Below are positions 53,346 through 63,528 of a stretch of 64,000 nt of DNA, one piece after another. The stretch spans positions 1-64,000 of the forward strand of contig NZ_NIOF01000021.1 in assembly GCF_002205645.1 (NCBI RefSeq), in the 5' to 3' direction. The position numbers and the translations under genes are program-made. Source of the DNA: Roseateles aquatilis (lineage in GTDB: Bacteria > Pseudomonadota > Gammaproteobacteria > Burkholderiales > Burkholderiaceae_C). The notes under the pieces were generated by a model. That model searched no databases. It had not been told where the DNA came from and saw only the letters and a list, made by a program, of their open reading frames with translations. Every line of letters begins with the position of its first letter. Position 1 is the stretch's first letter.

Positions 53346-54442
53346 AAGCCGCCCTCGACCGTGCCCTGAACGTGCTGCGCGACGACGTCCGCGCGATGTC
53401 GCCCTACCAGGTGCACAGCGCCGCCGGCCTGATCAAGCTGGACTCGATGGAGAACCCCTACCGGCTCTCCGACGACCTGCAGCGCGCGCTGGGCGAGCGC
53501 CTGGGCCGTGTCGCGATCAACCGGTATCCGGCCGAGCGCACGCAGGAACTCGCCTGGGCGCTGGCGGCTCACACGAAGATGCCGGCCGGCAAGGCGCTGA
53601 TGCTGGGCAACGGCTCGGACGAGCTGATCTCGCTGCTCGCGATGGCCGTCTGCAAGCCGGGCGAGACGGTGACGGTGCTGTCGCCGGTGCCGGGGTTCGT
53701 CATGTACGAGCTGTCGGCGAAGTACCAGCACCTGGACTTCGTCGGCGTGCCGCTGACCGCCGACTTCGAGCTCGACGAGGCCGCGATGCTCGCCGCCATC
53801 GAGCGGCACCAGCCCGCGATCGTCTATCTGGCCTATCCGAACAACCCGACCGCGAACCTCTGGGACGACGCCGTCATCGAACGCATCGTGGCCGCCGCGC
53901 CGGGGCTGGTCGTGATGGACGAGGCCTACCAGCCCTTCGCCGAGCGCGACGCCATGGGCCTGATGGCACGCCATCCGCAGGTGCTGGTCATGCGCACGAT
54001 GAGCAAGTTCGGCCTGGCCGGCGTGCGCATCGGCTACCTGATGGGCAATGCCGAGCTGATCCAGCACATCGACAAGCTGCGTCCGCCGTACAACGTCAGC
54101 GTGCTGAACGCCGAGGCCGGTCTCTTCGCGCTTGAGCACGCCGAGGTCTACGATCGCCAGGCCGCCGAGCTGCGCGCCGAGCGGGAACGCCTGCAGGCGG
54201 CATTGGCTTCGCTGCCGGACGTGCACGCTTATCCCAGCCAGGGCAACATGATCCTGGTGCGCGTGCCCGACGCCAATGCGCTGCACGCCGGCATGAAGGC
54301 GCGCGGCGTGCTGGTGAAGAATGTCTCCGGCATGCATCCGCTGCTGGCGCGCTGTCTGCGCCTGACGGTGGGCACGCCGCAGGAGAACGCGGCGATGGTC
54401 GCGGCGCTGCGCGCGTCGCTGGCCGAGGCCGGCGCCCGCTGA
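53342..54442 (+). CDS. hisC: histidinol-phosphate aminotransferase
   Basis: PLP enzyme of 366 residues in histidine synthesis. Motifs: IKLDSMENPYRL, LGNGSDELISLLAMA, YLAYPNNPTANLW, VMDEAYQPFAE and the PLP lysine in TMSKFGLAGVRIGYL. ATG at 53342 overlaps the PIN toxin stop; hisB follows after 48 bp. Confidence 0.96.
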   Translation: MKAALDRALNVLRDDVRAMSPYQVHSAAGLIKLDSMENPYRLSDDLQRALGERLGRVAINRYPAERTQELAWALAAHTKMPAGKALMLGNGSDELISLLAMAVCKPGETVTVLSPVPGFVMYELSAKYQHLDFVGVPLTADFELDEAAMLAAIERHQPAIVYLAYPNNPTANLWDDAVIERIVAAAPGLVVMDEAYQPFAERDAMGLMARHPQVLVMRTMSKFGLAGVRIGYLMGNAELIQHIDKLRPPYNVSVLNAEAGLFALEHAEVYDRQAAELRAERERLQAALASLPDVHAYPSQGNMILVRVPDANALHAGMKARGVLVKNVSGMHPLLARCLRLTVGTPQENAAMVAALRASLAEAGAR

Positions 54443-54490
54443 AGATTGACGATTGAAGAACCATCCACCGATCCCGTCCCTGGAATCCCC

Positions 54491-55087
54491 ATGAGCTCCG
54501 AACGCATCGCCGAAGTCCGCCGCGACACCAAGGAAACGCAGATCCGCGTGCGCGTCAACCTGGACGGCACCGGCCAGTCGACGCTGAACACCGGCATCGG
54601 CTTCTTCGACCACATGCTCGACCAGATCGCCCGCCACGGCCTGATCGACCTGGACATCGAGGCCAAGGGCGACCTGCACATCGACGGCCACCACACCGTC
54701 GAGGACGTCGGGATCACGCTGGGCATGGCCGTCGCGCAGGCGATCGGCGACAAGAAGGGCATCACCCGCTACGGCCACAGCTATGTGCCGCTGGACGAGG
54801 CGCTGTCGCGCGTCGTCGTCGACTTCTCGGGGCGGCCGGGGCTGGCGATGGACGTGCGCTTCACCGCCGGATCGGTCGGCGCCTTCGACACGCAGCTGGC
54901 GTTCGAGTTCTTCCAGGGCTTCGTCAACCACGCCCTGGTGTCGCTGCACGTGGACAACCTGAAGGGCCACAACGCGCATCACCAGTGCGAGACGATCTTC
55001 AAGGCCTTCGGCCGCGCGCTGCGCATGGCGATGACGCCGGACCCGCGGTCGGCGGGGGTGATCCCGTCGACGAAGGGCACGCTGTGA
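54491..55087 (+). CDS. hisB: imidazoleglycerol-phosphate dehydratase
   Basis: Manganese enzyme of 198 residues; the monofunctional form without the phosphatase domain. Metal-binding histidines lie in [29 protein letters not shown] and [23 protein letters not shown]. Start ATG at 54491. Overlaps hisH by 4 bp (GTGA). Confidence 0.96.
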   Translation: MSSERIAEVRRDTKETQIRVRVNLDGTGQSTLNTGIGFFDHMLDQIARHGLIDLDIEAKGDLHIDGHHTVEDVGITLGMAVAQAIGDKKGITRYGHSYVPLDEALSRVVVDFSGRPGLAMDVRFTAGSVGAFDTQLAFEFFQGFVNHALVSLHVDNLKGHNAHHQCETIFKAFGRALRMAMTPDPRSAGVIPSTKGTL

Positions 55088-55752
55088 CGACCGCCGGCGT
55101 GGCCGGCGCGCGCACCGTCGCCGTCGTCGACTACGGCATGGGCAACCTGCGTTCGGTGTCGCAGGCAGTGTTGCACGCCGCGCGGGACCAGGGCGTGCAG
55201 GTGGTGATCACGTCGCGGCCCGAGGAGGTCCACGCCGCCGAGCGCATCGTGCTGCCCGGCCAGGGCGCGATGCGCGACTGCATGCGCGAGCTCGCCGACA
55301 GCGGGCTGAAGGAAGCGGTGCTCGACGCCGCCGCGCGCAAGCCGCTGATGGGCGTGTGCGTGGGCATGCAGATGCTGCTGGACCACAGCGAGGAGCAGGA
55401 CACGCCAGGCCTGGGCCTGATCCCGGGTCAGGTGCGCCGCTTCCGGCTCGAAGGGCGGACGCAGCCGGACGGCAGCCGTTACAAGGTGCCGCAGATGGGC
55501 TGGAACCGCGTGCGCCAGATGCGCGCGCACCCAGTCTGGGGCGAGGTGCCGGACGAGAGCTGGTTCTACTTCGTCCACAGCTTCTACGCCGCCCCGTCGG
55601 ACGCGCGCGACAGCGTCGGCGAAAGCGACTACGGAGCGCGCTTTACCTGCGCCGTGGCGCGGGATAACATTTTTGCCACCCAATTCCATCCTGAGAAAAG
55701 TGCCGCGTCCGGGCTCGCCCTGTACCGCAACTTCCTGCACTGGAAGCCGTGA
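55084..55752 (+). CDS. hisH: imidazole glycerol phosphate synthase, glutaminase subunit
   Basis: Class I glutamine amidotransferase of 222 residues that feeds ammonia to HisF. Catalytic Cys in [11 protein letters not shown], His and Glu in [15 protein letters not shown]-terminal [14 protein letters not shown] is diagnostic. GTG start overlaps hisB. Confidence 0.96.
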   Translation: MTTAGVAGARTVAVVDYGMGNLRSVSQAVLHAARDQGVQVVITSRPEEVHAAERIVLPGQGAMRDCMRELADSGLKEAVLDAAARKPLMGVCVGMQMLLDHSEEQDTPGLGLIPGQVRRFRLEGRTQPDGSRYKVPQMGWNRVRQMRAHPVWGEVPDESWFYFVHSFYAAPSDARDSVGESDYGARFTCAVARDNIFATQFHPEKSAASGLALYRNFLHWKP

Positions 55753-55821
55753 AGCCCGCGTGATCCGGCTTCGCGCTTTCTCGTGGTCCGCCCCTTCCTC
55801 CACCCCTCAGCTTCCTCGGCC

Positions 55822-56574
55822 ATGCTGCTGATTCCCGCGATCGACCTCAAAGACGGCAAGTGCGTCCGCCTCAAGCAAGGCGACATGAACGACTCCACCA
55901 CCTTCGGCGAGGATCCCGCCGAGATGGCCCGAAGATGGGTCGACGCGGGCGCGCGCCGTCTGCATCTGGTGGACCTGAACGGCGCCTTCGCCGGCAAGCC
56001 GGTCAACGAGGCCGCCATCAAGGCGATCCTCAAGGAAGTCGGCGATGACATCCCGGTGCAACTGGGCGGGGGCATCCGCGACCTGGACACCATCGAGCGC
56101 TACCTGGACGACGGCCTGTCCTACGTGATCATCGGCACGGCGGCGGTCAAGAACCCGGGCTTCCTGAAGGACGCCGCCTCGGCCTTCGGCGGCCACATCA
56201 TCGTGGGCCTGGACGCGAAGGACGGCAAGGTCGCCACCGACGGCTGGAGCAAGCTGACCGGCCATGAGGTGGTCGACCTCGCGAAGAAGTTCGAGGACTA
56301 CGGCATCGAGGGCGTCATCTACACCGACATCGGTCGCGACGGCATGCTGACCGGCATCAACATCGAGGCCACGGTGAAGCTGGCGCAGGCGCTGACGATC
56401 CCGGTGATCGCCTCGGGCGGCCTGTCCAACCTGAAGGACATCGAGGCGCTGTGCGCCGTGCAGTCCGAAGGTGTCGAGGGCGTGATCTGCGGCCGCGCGA
56501 TCTACACCGGCGACCTCGATTTCGCCGCCGCGCAGCGCCGCGCGGACGAGATCGACGAGCTCGACAGGGCCTGA
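55822..56574 (+). CDS. hisA: phosphoribosylformimino-AICAR ribotide isomerase
   Basis: TIM-barrel isomerase of 250 residues. Active-site Asp in [15 protein letters not shown] and Asp in [12 protein letters not shown], with phosphate-binding loops LGGGIRD and ASGGLSN. ATG at 55822, 69 bp after hisH; hisF starts 3 bp after its stop. Confidence 0.96.
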   Translation: MLLIPAIDLKDGKCVRLKQGDMNDSTTFGEDPAEMARRWVDAGARRLHLVDLNGAFAGKPVNEAAIKAILKEVGDDIPVQLGGGIRDLDTIERYLDDGLSYVIIGTAAVKNPGFLKDAASAFGGHIIVGLDAKDGKVATDGWSKLTGHEVVDLAKKFEDYGIEGVIYTDIGRDGMLTGINIEATVKLAQALTIPVIASGGLSNLKDIEALCAVQSEGVEGVICGRAIYTGDLDFAAAQRRADEIDELDRA

Positions 56575-56577
56575 CGG

Positions 56578-57339
56578 GTGCTCGCCAAACGCATCATTCC
56601 CTGCCTGGACGTGACCGGTGGTCGCGTCGTCAAGGGCGTCAACTTCCTTGAGCTGCGGGATGCCGGCGATCCGGTGGAGATCGCCGCGCGCTACAACGAG
56701 CAGGGCGCCGACGAGCTGACCTTCCTCGACATCACCGCCACCAGCGACGGCCGCGACCTGATCCTGCCCATCATCGAGCAGGTGGCGTCGCAGGTCTTCA
56801 TCCCGCTGACGGTCGGCGGTGGCGTGCGGTCGGTCGCCGACGTGCGCCGGCTGCTGAACGCGGGCGCCGACAAGGTCAGCTTCAACTCCGCCGCGGTGGC
56901 CGAGCCCGAGCTGATCCGCGCCGCGTCGGACAAGTACGGCGCGCAATGCATCGTCGTGGCGATCGACGCCAAGCGCCGCGCCGACGGCGCCGGCTGGGAC
57001 GTCTACACGCACGGCGGCCGCAAGAACACGGGCCTGGACGCGGTCGAGTGGGCCACGCGGATGGCGCGTTTCGGCGCCGGCGAGATCCTGCTGACCAGCA
57101 TGGACCGTGACGGCACGAGGAGCGGCTTCGACCTGGCGCTGACGCGTGCGGTCGCGGACGCGGTGAGCGTGCCGGTGATCGCCTCGGGCGGTGTCGGCGC
57201 CTTGCAGGACCTGGCCGACGGCATCACGAAGGGCGGCGCCGACGCGGTGCTGGCCGCGAGCATCTTCCATTTCGGCGAGCACACCGTCGGTGACGCCAAG
57301 GCGTTGATGGCGGCGCAAGGCATTCCGGTCCGCCAATGA
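56578..57339 (+). CDS. hisF: imidazole glycerol phosphate synthase, cyclase subunit
   Basis: TIM-barrel cyclase of 253 residues, partner of His[48 protein letters not shown] and [11 protein letters not shown] are diagnostic; Asp in CLDV and MDRDG are catalytic. GTG start. Last his gene in the window: hisI and hisE do not follow. Its stop overlaps the rsmD start. Confidence 0.96.
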   Translation: MLAKRIIPCLDVTGGRVVKGVNFLELRDAGDPVEIAARYNEQGADELTFLDITATSDGRDLILPIIEQVASQVFIPLTVGGGVRSVADVRRLLNAGADKVSFNSAAVAEPELIRAASDKYGAQCIVVAIDAKRRADGAGWDVYTHGGRKNTGLDAVEWATRMARFGAGEILLTSMDRDGTRSGFDLALTRAVADAVSVPVIASGGVGALQDLADGITKGGADAVLAASIFHFGEHTVGDAKALMAAQGIPVRQ

Positions 57340-58037
57340 GTTCGTCCACCGAGGGTCGCAAGGGGCGAAGCAAGTCCACGGCGCCGGACTTCGGCGGCGA
57401 ACGCGTGCGCCGCGGTGCGCGGCCCGGCCCCCGCGTCACGGTGGGCGAGGGCGCCATCAAGCCGCGCCCACGCGAGGCCGGGCCGGGCGAGGTCCGCATC
57501 GTCGGCGGCGTCTGGAAGCGCTCCAAACTGCCGGTCCCGTACAGCCCGGGTCTGCGTCCGACGCCGGACCGCGTGCGCGAGACCGTCTTCAACTGGCTCG
57601 GCCAGGACCTGAGCGGCTGGCGTGTGCTGGATGCGTTCGCCGGCAGCGGGGCCTTGGGTTTCGAGGCCGCGTCGCGCGGTGCCGGGCAGGTCACGCTGCT
57701 GGAGCGCGACGGCGCGCTGGCGTCCGCGCTGCGGGCCAACCTGAAGCGCCTGGACAAGGACGGCACGGTCCCGATGCGGATCGAGAACGCCGATGCGTTG
57801 GTCTGGCTGCGGCGCGCGGCGCCGGGCTCGTTCGATCTGGTGTTCCTGGACCCGCCGTTCGCGCAGGACCTGTTCATCGATGCCTTGAAGGCGGCGGCGC
57901 CGCTGCTGGCGCCGGGCGGCCTGATCTATCTGGAGTCGCCGGAGGCGGTGGTGCCGCCGGCGGAGCTCGGCTTGACCGTCTGGAAGGAAGGGCGGGCCGG
58001 GGCGGTGCACTACCGCCTGCTGCGGCGGGACGGATAA
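57336..58037 (+). CDS. rsmD: 16S rRNA (guanine966-N2)-methyltransferase
   Basis: SAM-dependent rRNA methyltransferase of 233 residues. Motif [21 protein letters not shown], the catalytic FLDPPF and YLESPE are conserved, preceded by [17 protein letters not shown]. The first 45 residues are a basic Gly/Arg-rich extension. It is coupled to hisF by a 4-bp overlap (ATGA) and followed by coaD after 9 bp. Confidence 0.93.
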   Translation: MSSSTEGRKGRSKSTAPDFGGERVRRGARPGPRVTVGEGAIKPRPREAGPGEVRIVGGVWKRSKLPVPYSPGLRPTPDRVRETVFNWLGQDLSGWRVLDAFAGSGALGFEAASRGAGQVTLLERDGALASALRANLKRLDKDGTVPMRIENADALVWLRRAAPGSFDLVFLDPPFAQDLFIDALKAAAPLLAPGGLIYLESPEAVVPPAELGLTVWKEGRAGAVHYRLLRRDG

Positions 58038-58046
58038 TTCGCGCCC

Positions 58047-58556
58047 ATGACTTCGCAGACCTTGCTGACGGCCGTCTATCCCGGCACGTTCGACCCGATG
58101 ACGCTGGGCCACGAGGACCTGGTGCGCCGCGCCAGCCGCCTCTTCGAGCGCCTGGTGCTGGCGGTCGCGGCAGGGCATCACAAGAAAACCATGTTCAGCG
58201 TCGACGAGCGCCTGGACATGGCGCGCCAGTTGGTCGCGGCCTATCCCAACGTCGAGGTCATCGCCTTCCGCGGGCTGCTGCGCGACTTCGTGCTGGCGCA
58301 CGACGGCAAGGTCGTGGTGCGCGGGCTGCGGGCGGTGTCCGACTTCGAGTACGAATTCCAGATGGCGGGCATGAACCGGCAGCTGATGCCGGAGGTCGAG
58401 ACGGTCTTCCTGACGCCGTCGGACCATTACCAGTTCATCTCCTCGACGTTCGTGCGGGAGATTGCCAGCCTTGGCGGCGAGGTCTCCAAGTTCGTGTCAC
58501 CCTTGGTGCGTGAACGGCTGGAAGAGCGGATCGCTCGGGGCCGGGAGGAGCAGTAA
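58047..58556 (+). CDS. coaD: phosphopantetheine adenylyltransferase
   Basis: Coenzyme A synthesis enzyme of 169 residues. [21 protein letters not shown] has the nucleotidyltransferase TxGH-type site; [54 protein letters not shown] is the family core. Its stop is 2 bp before the first unit of the ferredoxin-start tandem array. Confidence 0.96.
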   Translation: MTSQTLLTAVYPGTFDPMTLGHEDLVRRASRLFERLVLAVAAGHHKKTMFSVDERLDMARQLVAAYPNVEVIAFRGLLRDFVLAHDGKVVVRGLRAVSDFEYEFQMAGMNRQLMPEVETVFLTPSDHYQFISSTFVREIASLGGEVSKFVSPLVRERLEERIARGREEQ

Positions 58557-58558
58557 GG

Positions 58559-59279
<721 letters not shown>

Positions 59280-59477
59280 GCCGGTGGCCCTACATGGATG
59301 GGCAATTGAAGCGCTGAACGCCTCGGCGCACCATTCACTTCTTCGGATCTGCGCTCAGGGCGCGTCTTGAGACGCGGCGCATCCGGGGGCTGATCCGGGG
59401 CGGTCTTTCAGGCGGCGCAGGTCTGCGCGGCATCGCGACCACGATCGGTCCCGTCTTCCGGGAAGGACGTTGCGGCG

Positions 59478-59957
59478 ATGGCTGATATCAATGATGTGGC
59501 GGACTATCTGATCGTCAAGATGGACGAGGGCGGTGCGCCCCCCAGCATTCACAAGCTCAACAAGTTGCTCTACTACGTGCAAGGCTGGTGTCTGGCCGTG
59601 CACGATCGCCCGATGTTCGACGCCAGATTCCAGGCCTGGGTACACGGGCCGATCAACACGGACGTATTCGACCGGTTCACGGCCTGGGACCGATGTCTCT
59701 ACAGCATCGTGGCGCGGGAAGACGTACGGGAAGGTTTTGCGTTCGACGCGCTTGCCGACGTGGATCGTCGGCTGGTGGATGACGTGCTGGAAAGCTATGG
59801 CATGTACTCGGGCACCGATCTGCAAGACATGACGCGCGCCGAGCCTGCCTGGATCAAGGCACGAGGCAAGTTGCCGCGTGCCGCGCGCTGTGACGTGGAG
59901 CTGGACGAGACGCTCATGCGGGACTATTTCCGAGGCCGAAGGGAGCAGCGAGCATGA
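59478..59957 (+). CDS. Panacea-domain (SocA-like, DUF4065) antitoxin
   Basis: Protein of 159 residues. The family signature is near the N-terminus: VADYLIVKMDEGGAPPSIHKLNKLLYYVQGWCLAVHDRPMFDARFQAWVHGPI, then a helical part ending EPAWIKARG. Panacea domains neutralise very different toxins encoded next to them. GGAAGGA precedes ATG by about 10 nt. It overlaps the next gene by 4 bp (ATGA), which is the expected toxin position. Confidence 0.85.
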   Translation: MADINDVADYLIVKMDEGGAPPSIHKLNKLLYYVQGWCLAVHDRPMFDARFQAWVHGPINTDVFDRFTAWDRCLYSIVAREDVREGFAFDALADVDRRLVDDVLESYGMYSGTDLQDMTRAEPAWIKARGKLPRAARCDVELDETLMRDYFRGRREQRA

Positions 59958-60760
59958 AGGCCGCGCGCCCACTGCAACGTGGCGGGAAGGGCAGCTCGAC
60001 GAGGGACGTCGTTTCGGGGCACGGCGCTCAAGGCCGCGCGGTCCGGACGTTTCCTCCCAGCGCGGAGCATCCAATCAACAGGCGCTGGTCTTTCGGTCTG
60101 CGTTTCTTTCGAGAGATCAAGAATTTCGGGCTCGACAGTGCCCTCGTGGATCGGCGATGGACAGTCTCCTTGCTCTATCGGCTTCACGAGCTATCGAGCT
60201 TGCGTGTGACTGAAGTGACGGAGAACCCCGCCATCCGCGAGGGAACGCTTCGTTTGCATCCGATCGATTGGGGCGGGAAACATGTACCGATCAAGCTGGA
60301 CGATCTCGACTGGATCGACGAGGTCTACCGGGGGCGGGAGTTCCCCATCGTGCAAATCGCGGTCTCCAAAGCAGAGGGGCGCTTCGTCGGCTTCCACGAC
60401 GAGGACGGCATCTTCCAGATCGTCCTTCTGGACCCCCTCCACAACGCCCAACCCAGCAAGTACAACGACTACAAGGTCCGCCTGTCCAAGCCCCTGGGTT
60501 GCGAGGTGACCGCGCTGCGGTACGAGGTATCGCAGGTGATGGCGAAGAGCCGGGCGCGTGGCTGCGGCTGCGACGCGGATCTGACGGCGGCGCTTCGATG
60601 GCGGCGCGATCAACGAGGAGCGGCGCTGGTGATGCCTGTCGTGGACGGCACCGAGATCGACGACGCCGATCAACTGATCGCCGAAGGCCGCGTCGCCAGC
60701 TACCGGGACATCTTCGCCGTCGGCCTGATCGCCGTGCTCGAACGGCGCCTCGACAGCTGA
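59954..60760 (+). CDS. putative toxin paired with the Panacea antitoxin, family not recognised
   Basis: Protein of 268 residues translationally coupled to the antitoxin gene. A 40-residue basic N-terminus is followed by a compact part with INRRWSFGLRFFREIKNFGL, GTLRLHPIDWGGKHVPI, EFPIVQIAVSKAEGRFVGF and FQIVLLDPLHNAQPSKYNDY, which reads like a conserved alpha/beta domain. No nuclease, kinase or membrane-lytic motif could be named. The C-terminal 70 residues have RGCGCDADL and a hydrophobic helix (FAVGLIAVLERRL). Toxin role is inferred solely from the Panacea partner and gene overlap. Confidence 0.6.
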   Translation: MKAARPLQRGGKGSSTRDVVSGHGAQGRAVRTFPPSAEHPINRRWSFGLRFFREIKNFGLDSALVDRRWTVSLLYRLHELSSLRVTEVTENPAIREGTLRLHPIDWGGKHVPIKLDDLDWIDEVYRGREFPIVQIAVSKAEGRFVGFHDEDGIFQIVLLDPLHNAQPSKYNDYKVRLSKPLGCEVTALRYEVSQVMAKSRARGCGCDADLTAALRWRRDQRGAALVMPVVDGTEIDDADQLIAEGRVASYRDIFAVGLIAVLERRLDS

Positions 60761-60764
60761 TCGC

Positions 60765-61289
60765 TCACAACTCCCAGCGCTCGCCATAGGCCGGCGGCCT
60801 GGGCCATCGATGTGCCTCGGGGACTTCCTCGGGTCGCTCATGCGCCCAGCGACGCGCGAGCATCCAACCACCGTGGCTCACCACGAGCGCCCCGCCCGAC
60901 CACGACGACGCCCGCGCCATCAGCGCCGTCAGCGGCTCGCCACCCTCCGGCGCGAAACCCGCGAACTGCCGCACCCAGTCGTCGATCTGCTGCTTGGGAA
61001 TCTCTGCCCAGGCGCGCCCATCCCAGGCCCCGAAGTCGATCTCCGACAGCGCCGCATCGATGTGATGCCGCCATCCCCACCGCTTCAGCCATCGCCCCAC
61101 GTCCGCGCAGCGACGCAGCGGCGACGTCCAGACCTCCTGCACCAGCCGATGCCGCCTCGCATGCGCCTGGATACGGCGAGCGAGCCGTTTGGCGCGCCGC
61201 CGGTCCACCAGCAGGTCGCAGCGCGCGCCCACGCACAGACCGTTCGCGCCATCAGGCCGGGGATGACGCCAGACGGTGATCGCGCTCAT
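60765..61289 (-). CDS. cobC: histidine phosphatase family protein, probable alpha-ribazole phosphatase
   Basis: Removes phosphate from alpha-ribazole phosphate in cobalamin assembly. 174 residues. The phosphate pocket starts WRHPRPDG (Arg-His, usually RHGE/RHGP), with TSPLRRCADVGRWL, IDFGAWDGRAWAEIP and VVSHGGWML supplying the second histidine. Coupled to cobS by a 4-bp overlap, which supports the cobalamin assignment. Start ATG at 61289. Confidence 0.85.
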   Translation of the reverse strand: MSAITVWRHPRPDGANGLCVGARCDLLVDRRRAKRLARRIQAHARRHRLVQEVWTSPLRRCADVGRWLKRWGWRHHIDAALSEIDFGAWDGRAWAEIPKQQIDDWVRQFAGFAPEGGEPLTALMARASSWSGGALVVSHGGWMLARRWAHERPEEVPEAHRWPRPPAYGERWEL

Positions 61290-62080
61290 GCCAGCGGGAA
61301 CAGCGGCGCGAGGCCGAGAAACGCCAGCAGCGCCGCCAGCTCCACGATCTGTTGCGTCGCGCCCAGTGTGTCGCCCGTATAGCCCTGCAGGCGGCGATCG
61401 AGCATCGATTGCATGTAGAAGGTCAGCGCCGCCGACGCCACCACCGCGCCCAGCAGCAGCGGCACGTTCTCCGGCATCAGCCACGCGGCGACGATCGACG
61501 CCAGCACCACCAGCCCCAGGGCGACCGCCAGGCCGGGGCCGTCGATCCGCATCGCCATCGGCTTGGCCTTGGCGTGCTCCACATCGCCCGCGTAGGGCAG
61601 GGCCTGCAGCAGCCAGACCGGGGCCGCGCGCGACGTCACGTGGGCCCACACCGTCGCCATCACGGCCAGCGTCGGGTCGCTGTCCATCAGCCCCAGCAGC
61701 ACGGTCGCCTTCAGGCCCAGCACCAGGATCAGGCCCAGCGCGCCGTAGCTGCCGATGCGCGAGTCCTTCATGATCGCGAGCGACTTCTCCCGCGTCACCG
61801 ATCCACCCAGGCCGTCACAGCTGTCGGCCAGCCCGTCCTCGTGGAAGCCGCCGGTCAGCCAGACGCTGGCCGCCATCGCCAGGCCGACCGCGACCGTCGC
61901 GGGAAAGACCAGCGCGGCCGTCCACAGCACCAGCGCCGAGAACCCGCCCACCACCGCGCCGACCAGCGGGAAGTAGCGCGCGCATTGCTGCAGCCACTCG
62001 GGCTGGTAACCGACCCAGCGCGGCACCGGCACGCGGGTGAAGAACTGCAGGGCGATGAAGAACAGGCGGACTTGATGCAT
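61286..62080 (-). CDS. cobS: adenosylcobinamide-GDP ribazoletransferase (cobalamin synthase)
   Basis: Inner-membrane enzyme of 264 residues that joins alpha-ribazole to adenosylcobinamide-GDP. Seven or so hydrophobic segments; N-terminal FFIALQFFTRVPVP, the conserved GGFHEDGLADSCDGLGG, IMKDSRIGSYGALGL and, near the end, GYTGDTLGATQQIVELAALL are diagnostic. Start ATG at 62080 is preferred over a GTG at 62116. No cobalamin riboswitch is visible upstream. Confidence 0.94.
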   Translation of the reverse strand: MHQVRLFFIALQFFTRVPVPRWVGYQPEWLQQCARYFPLVGAVVGGFSALVLWTAALVFPATVAVGLAMAASVWLTGGFHEDGLADSCDGLGGSVTREKSLAIMKDSRIGSYGALGLILVLGLKATVLLGLMDSDPTLAVMATVWAHVTSRAAPVWLLQALPYAGDVEHAKAKPMAMRIDGPGLAVALGLVVLASIVAAWLMPENVPLLLGAVVASAALTFYMQSMLDRRLQGYTGDTLGATQQIVELAALLAFLGLAPLFPLA

Positions 62081-62173
62081 GGACGGCGGCCGTCGATCGC
62101 GCGAACGGCGATCCACGGCTCGTGAACGGACGACGAGGCGGCAACGACGGCCGCGATGATACGGGCGCCGTCC

Positions 62174-62192
62174 CGGCCCGACGTTCGGGCCG
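62174..62192. terminator. short hairpin between cobS and the DUF3369 gene
   Basis: Stem CGGCCCGA/TCGGGCCG with a 3-nt loop CGT, about 95 bp after the DUF3369 stop in the transcription direction. No T-run. A weak terminator at best. Confidence 0.35.
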
Positions 62193-62270
62193 CGTCAAGC
62201 CGTCTCGGGCCTCGCCACGCCTCGCCACGCCATGCCGTGCCGTGCTGTGCATCAAGCTGCGTCAGGCAAG

Positions 62271-62290
62271 GTCACGTCACGTCACGTCAC
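62271..62290. repeat. 5-bp tandem repeat (GTCAC x4) over the DUF3369 stop codon
   Basis: Four perfect copies; the stop codon (minus-strand TGA at 62289-62287) is inside the repeat. On the minus strand the repeated TGA falls in all three frames within 20 bp, so the reading frame cannot run on whatever its phase. Confidence 0.8.
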
Positions 62291-63243
62291 GCCGCGCGGT
62301 CGCGCGCCAGCAGCCCCTCGTAGGCGATCGCGACGTTGGCGCAGAAGATGTCCAGCAGCTCGCGGCCCTCGTCGTCGATGGGGTCGGACAGCACCATGTA
62401 CAGCAGGCTCTCGTTGCCCGAATGGGTGCGGTAGTAGCCGATGAAGCGACCGTCCTCGAAGCGGCTCTCGCGCACCAGCAGCGCCTGGTCCAGCGCATCG
62501 CGCACGTCGGGCGGCAGATCGGAGACCTCGTTCTCGTCCAGCAGGCCCTGGAACTCCGACGTCGCCGCCAGCACCTTCAGCCGGCCCTCGGCATGCGAGG
62601 CCGCGTAGGCCGACATGCGGCTGGCGCAGAGCCCCTGCGCGTCGTGGCCCAGCAGGTGGGCGACCTGGTCCAGCAGCGCGGACGCGAAGTTCCGCAGGTT
62701 GCTGGAGTCGTGGATCATCGTGATCGCGTCGATCGAGCGGCGCAGCGCCAGGCGCGACTGCGACAGCAGCACGATGTCCCGGTAGGAGCGCAGCGCCGAG
62801 TAGAAGACGGTGATCAGCTTGCGCTTGGTCAGCTCCGTCTTTTCCTTGTAGTCGTTGATGTCGTAGGTCTTGATGACGTGCTCTTCCGGCGCCTGGCCCG
62901 GCTGGCCGGTGCGCAGCACGATGCGGACATGCTTGTTGCCGAGTTCCTCGCGGATGAAGCGGGCCACATCCAGTCCGGCGTGCTCGGACTCCATCACGAC
63001 ATCGAGCAGGATCAGCGCGATGTCGTCGCGGCCGCGCAGGATGTCGCGGGCCTCGGTGCCGCTGTAGGCGCTGAGGAACTGCAGCTTGCGACCGGCGAAT
63101 TCGAAGTCCGCCATCACCAGCTGCGTGACCTGATGCACCGCCGGGTCGTCGTCGACGACCATCACCACCCAAGGATCGAGCGTCCGCGCGCGGGCTTTGT
63201 CTCCCGCCTCCGGCAGTTCGTCGGCGAACACCATGTCGGTCAT
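62287..63243 (-). CDS. response regulator with DUF3369 domain
   Basis: Cytoplasmic signalling protein of 318 residues. The receiver domain (about 24-150) has VVMVVDDDPAVHQVT and the phospho-acceptor Asp in ALILLDVVMESEHAGLDVARFI, with RTGQPG and the Lys in INDYKEKTELTKRKL. The second half is DUF3369 (from TVFYSALRSYRDIVLL), GAF-like, often found with HD-GYP or adenylate-cyclase proteins. No DNA-binding or enzymatic output is present, so it probably acts through a protein partner. It follows a GGDEF gene on the same strand. Confidence 0.9.
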   Translation of the reverse strand: MTDMVFADELPEAGDKARARTLDPWVVMVVDDDPAVHQVTQLVMADFEFAGRKLQFLSAYSGTEARDILRGRDDIALILLDVVMESEHAGLDVARFIREELGNKHVRIVLRTGQPGQAPEEHVIKTYDINDYKEKTELTKRKLITVFYSALRSYRDIVLLSQSRLALRRSIDAITMIHDSSNLRNFASALLDQVAHLLGHDAQGLCASRMSAYAASHAEGRLKVLAATSEFQGLLDENEVSDLPPDVRDALDQALLVRESRFEDGRFIGYYRTHSGNESLLYMVLSDPIDDEGRELLDIFCANVAIAYEGLLARDRAA

Positions 63244-63528
63244 CGGATCCTCCCCGGATCGTTCTTATCGATGCGGACCATTATCAGCAGCCGCCATGAC
63301 AGGTAAATCCGGAGATGCGCGGCCACGGGGCGGCGGGATGTGGACTTCGCACGATCGACCCCGTTGAATCGTCCGTCGATGGTCATCGAGGTGCGTCGGA
63401 AGGATATCGAGGAGCGTCCTTGCCGTGAGGCAGGGGGCATCGGCCGGTGGGAGGCGGCGGGGCCCGAACGCAATTCGGGACTCAGGGAGAGAAGGCCCCG
63501 CCGTCTCCCTCCGACGTGCTCGGCGGCG

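Noticed and set aside
62081-62286. Cobalamin riboswitch upstream of cobS
   Set aside because: No B12-box-like GCCACTG core or multi-stem layout could be made out in the leader.
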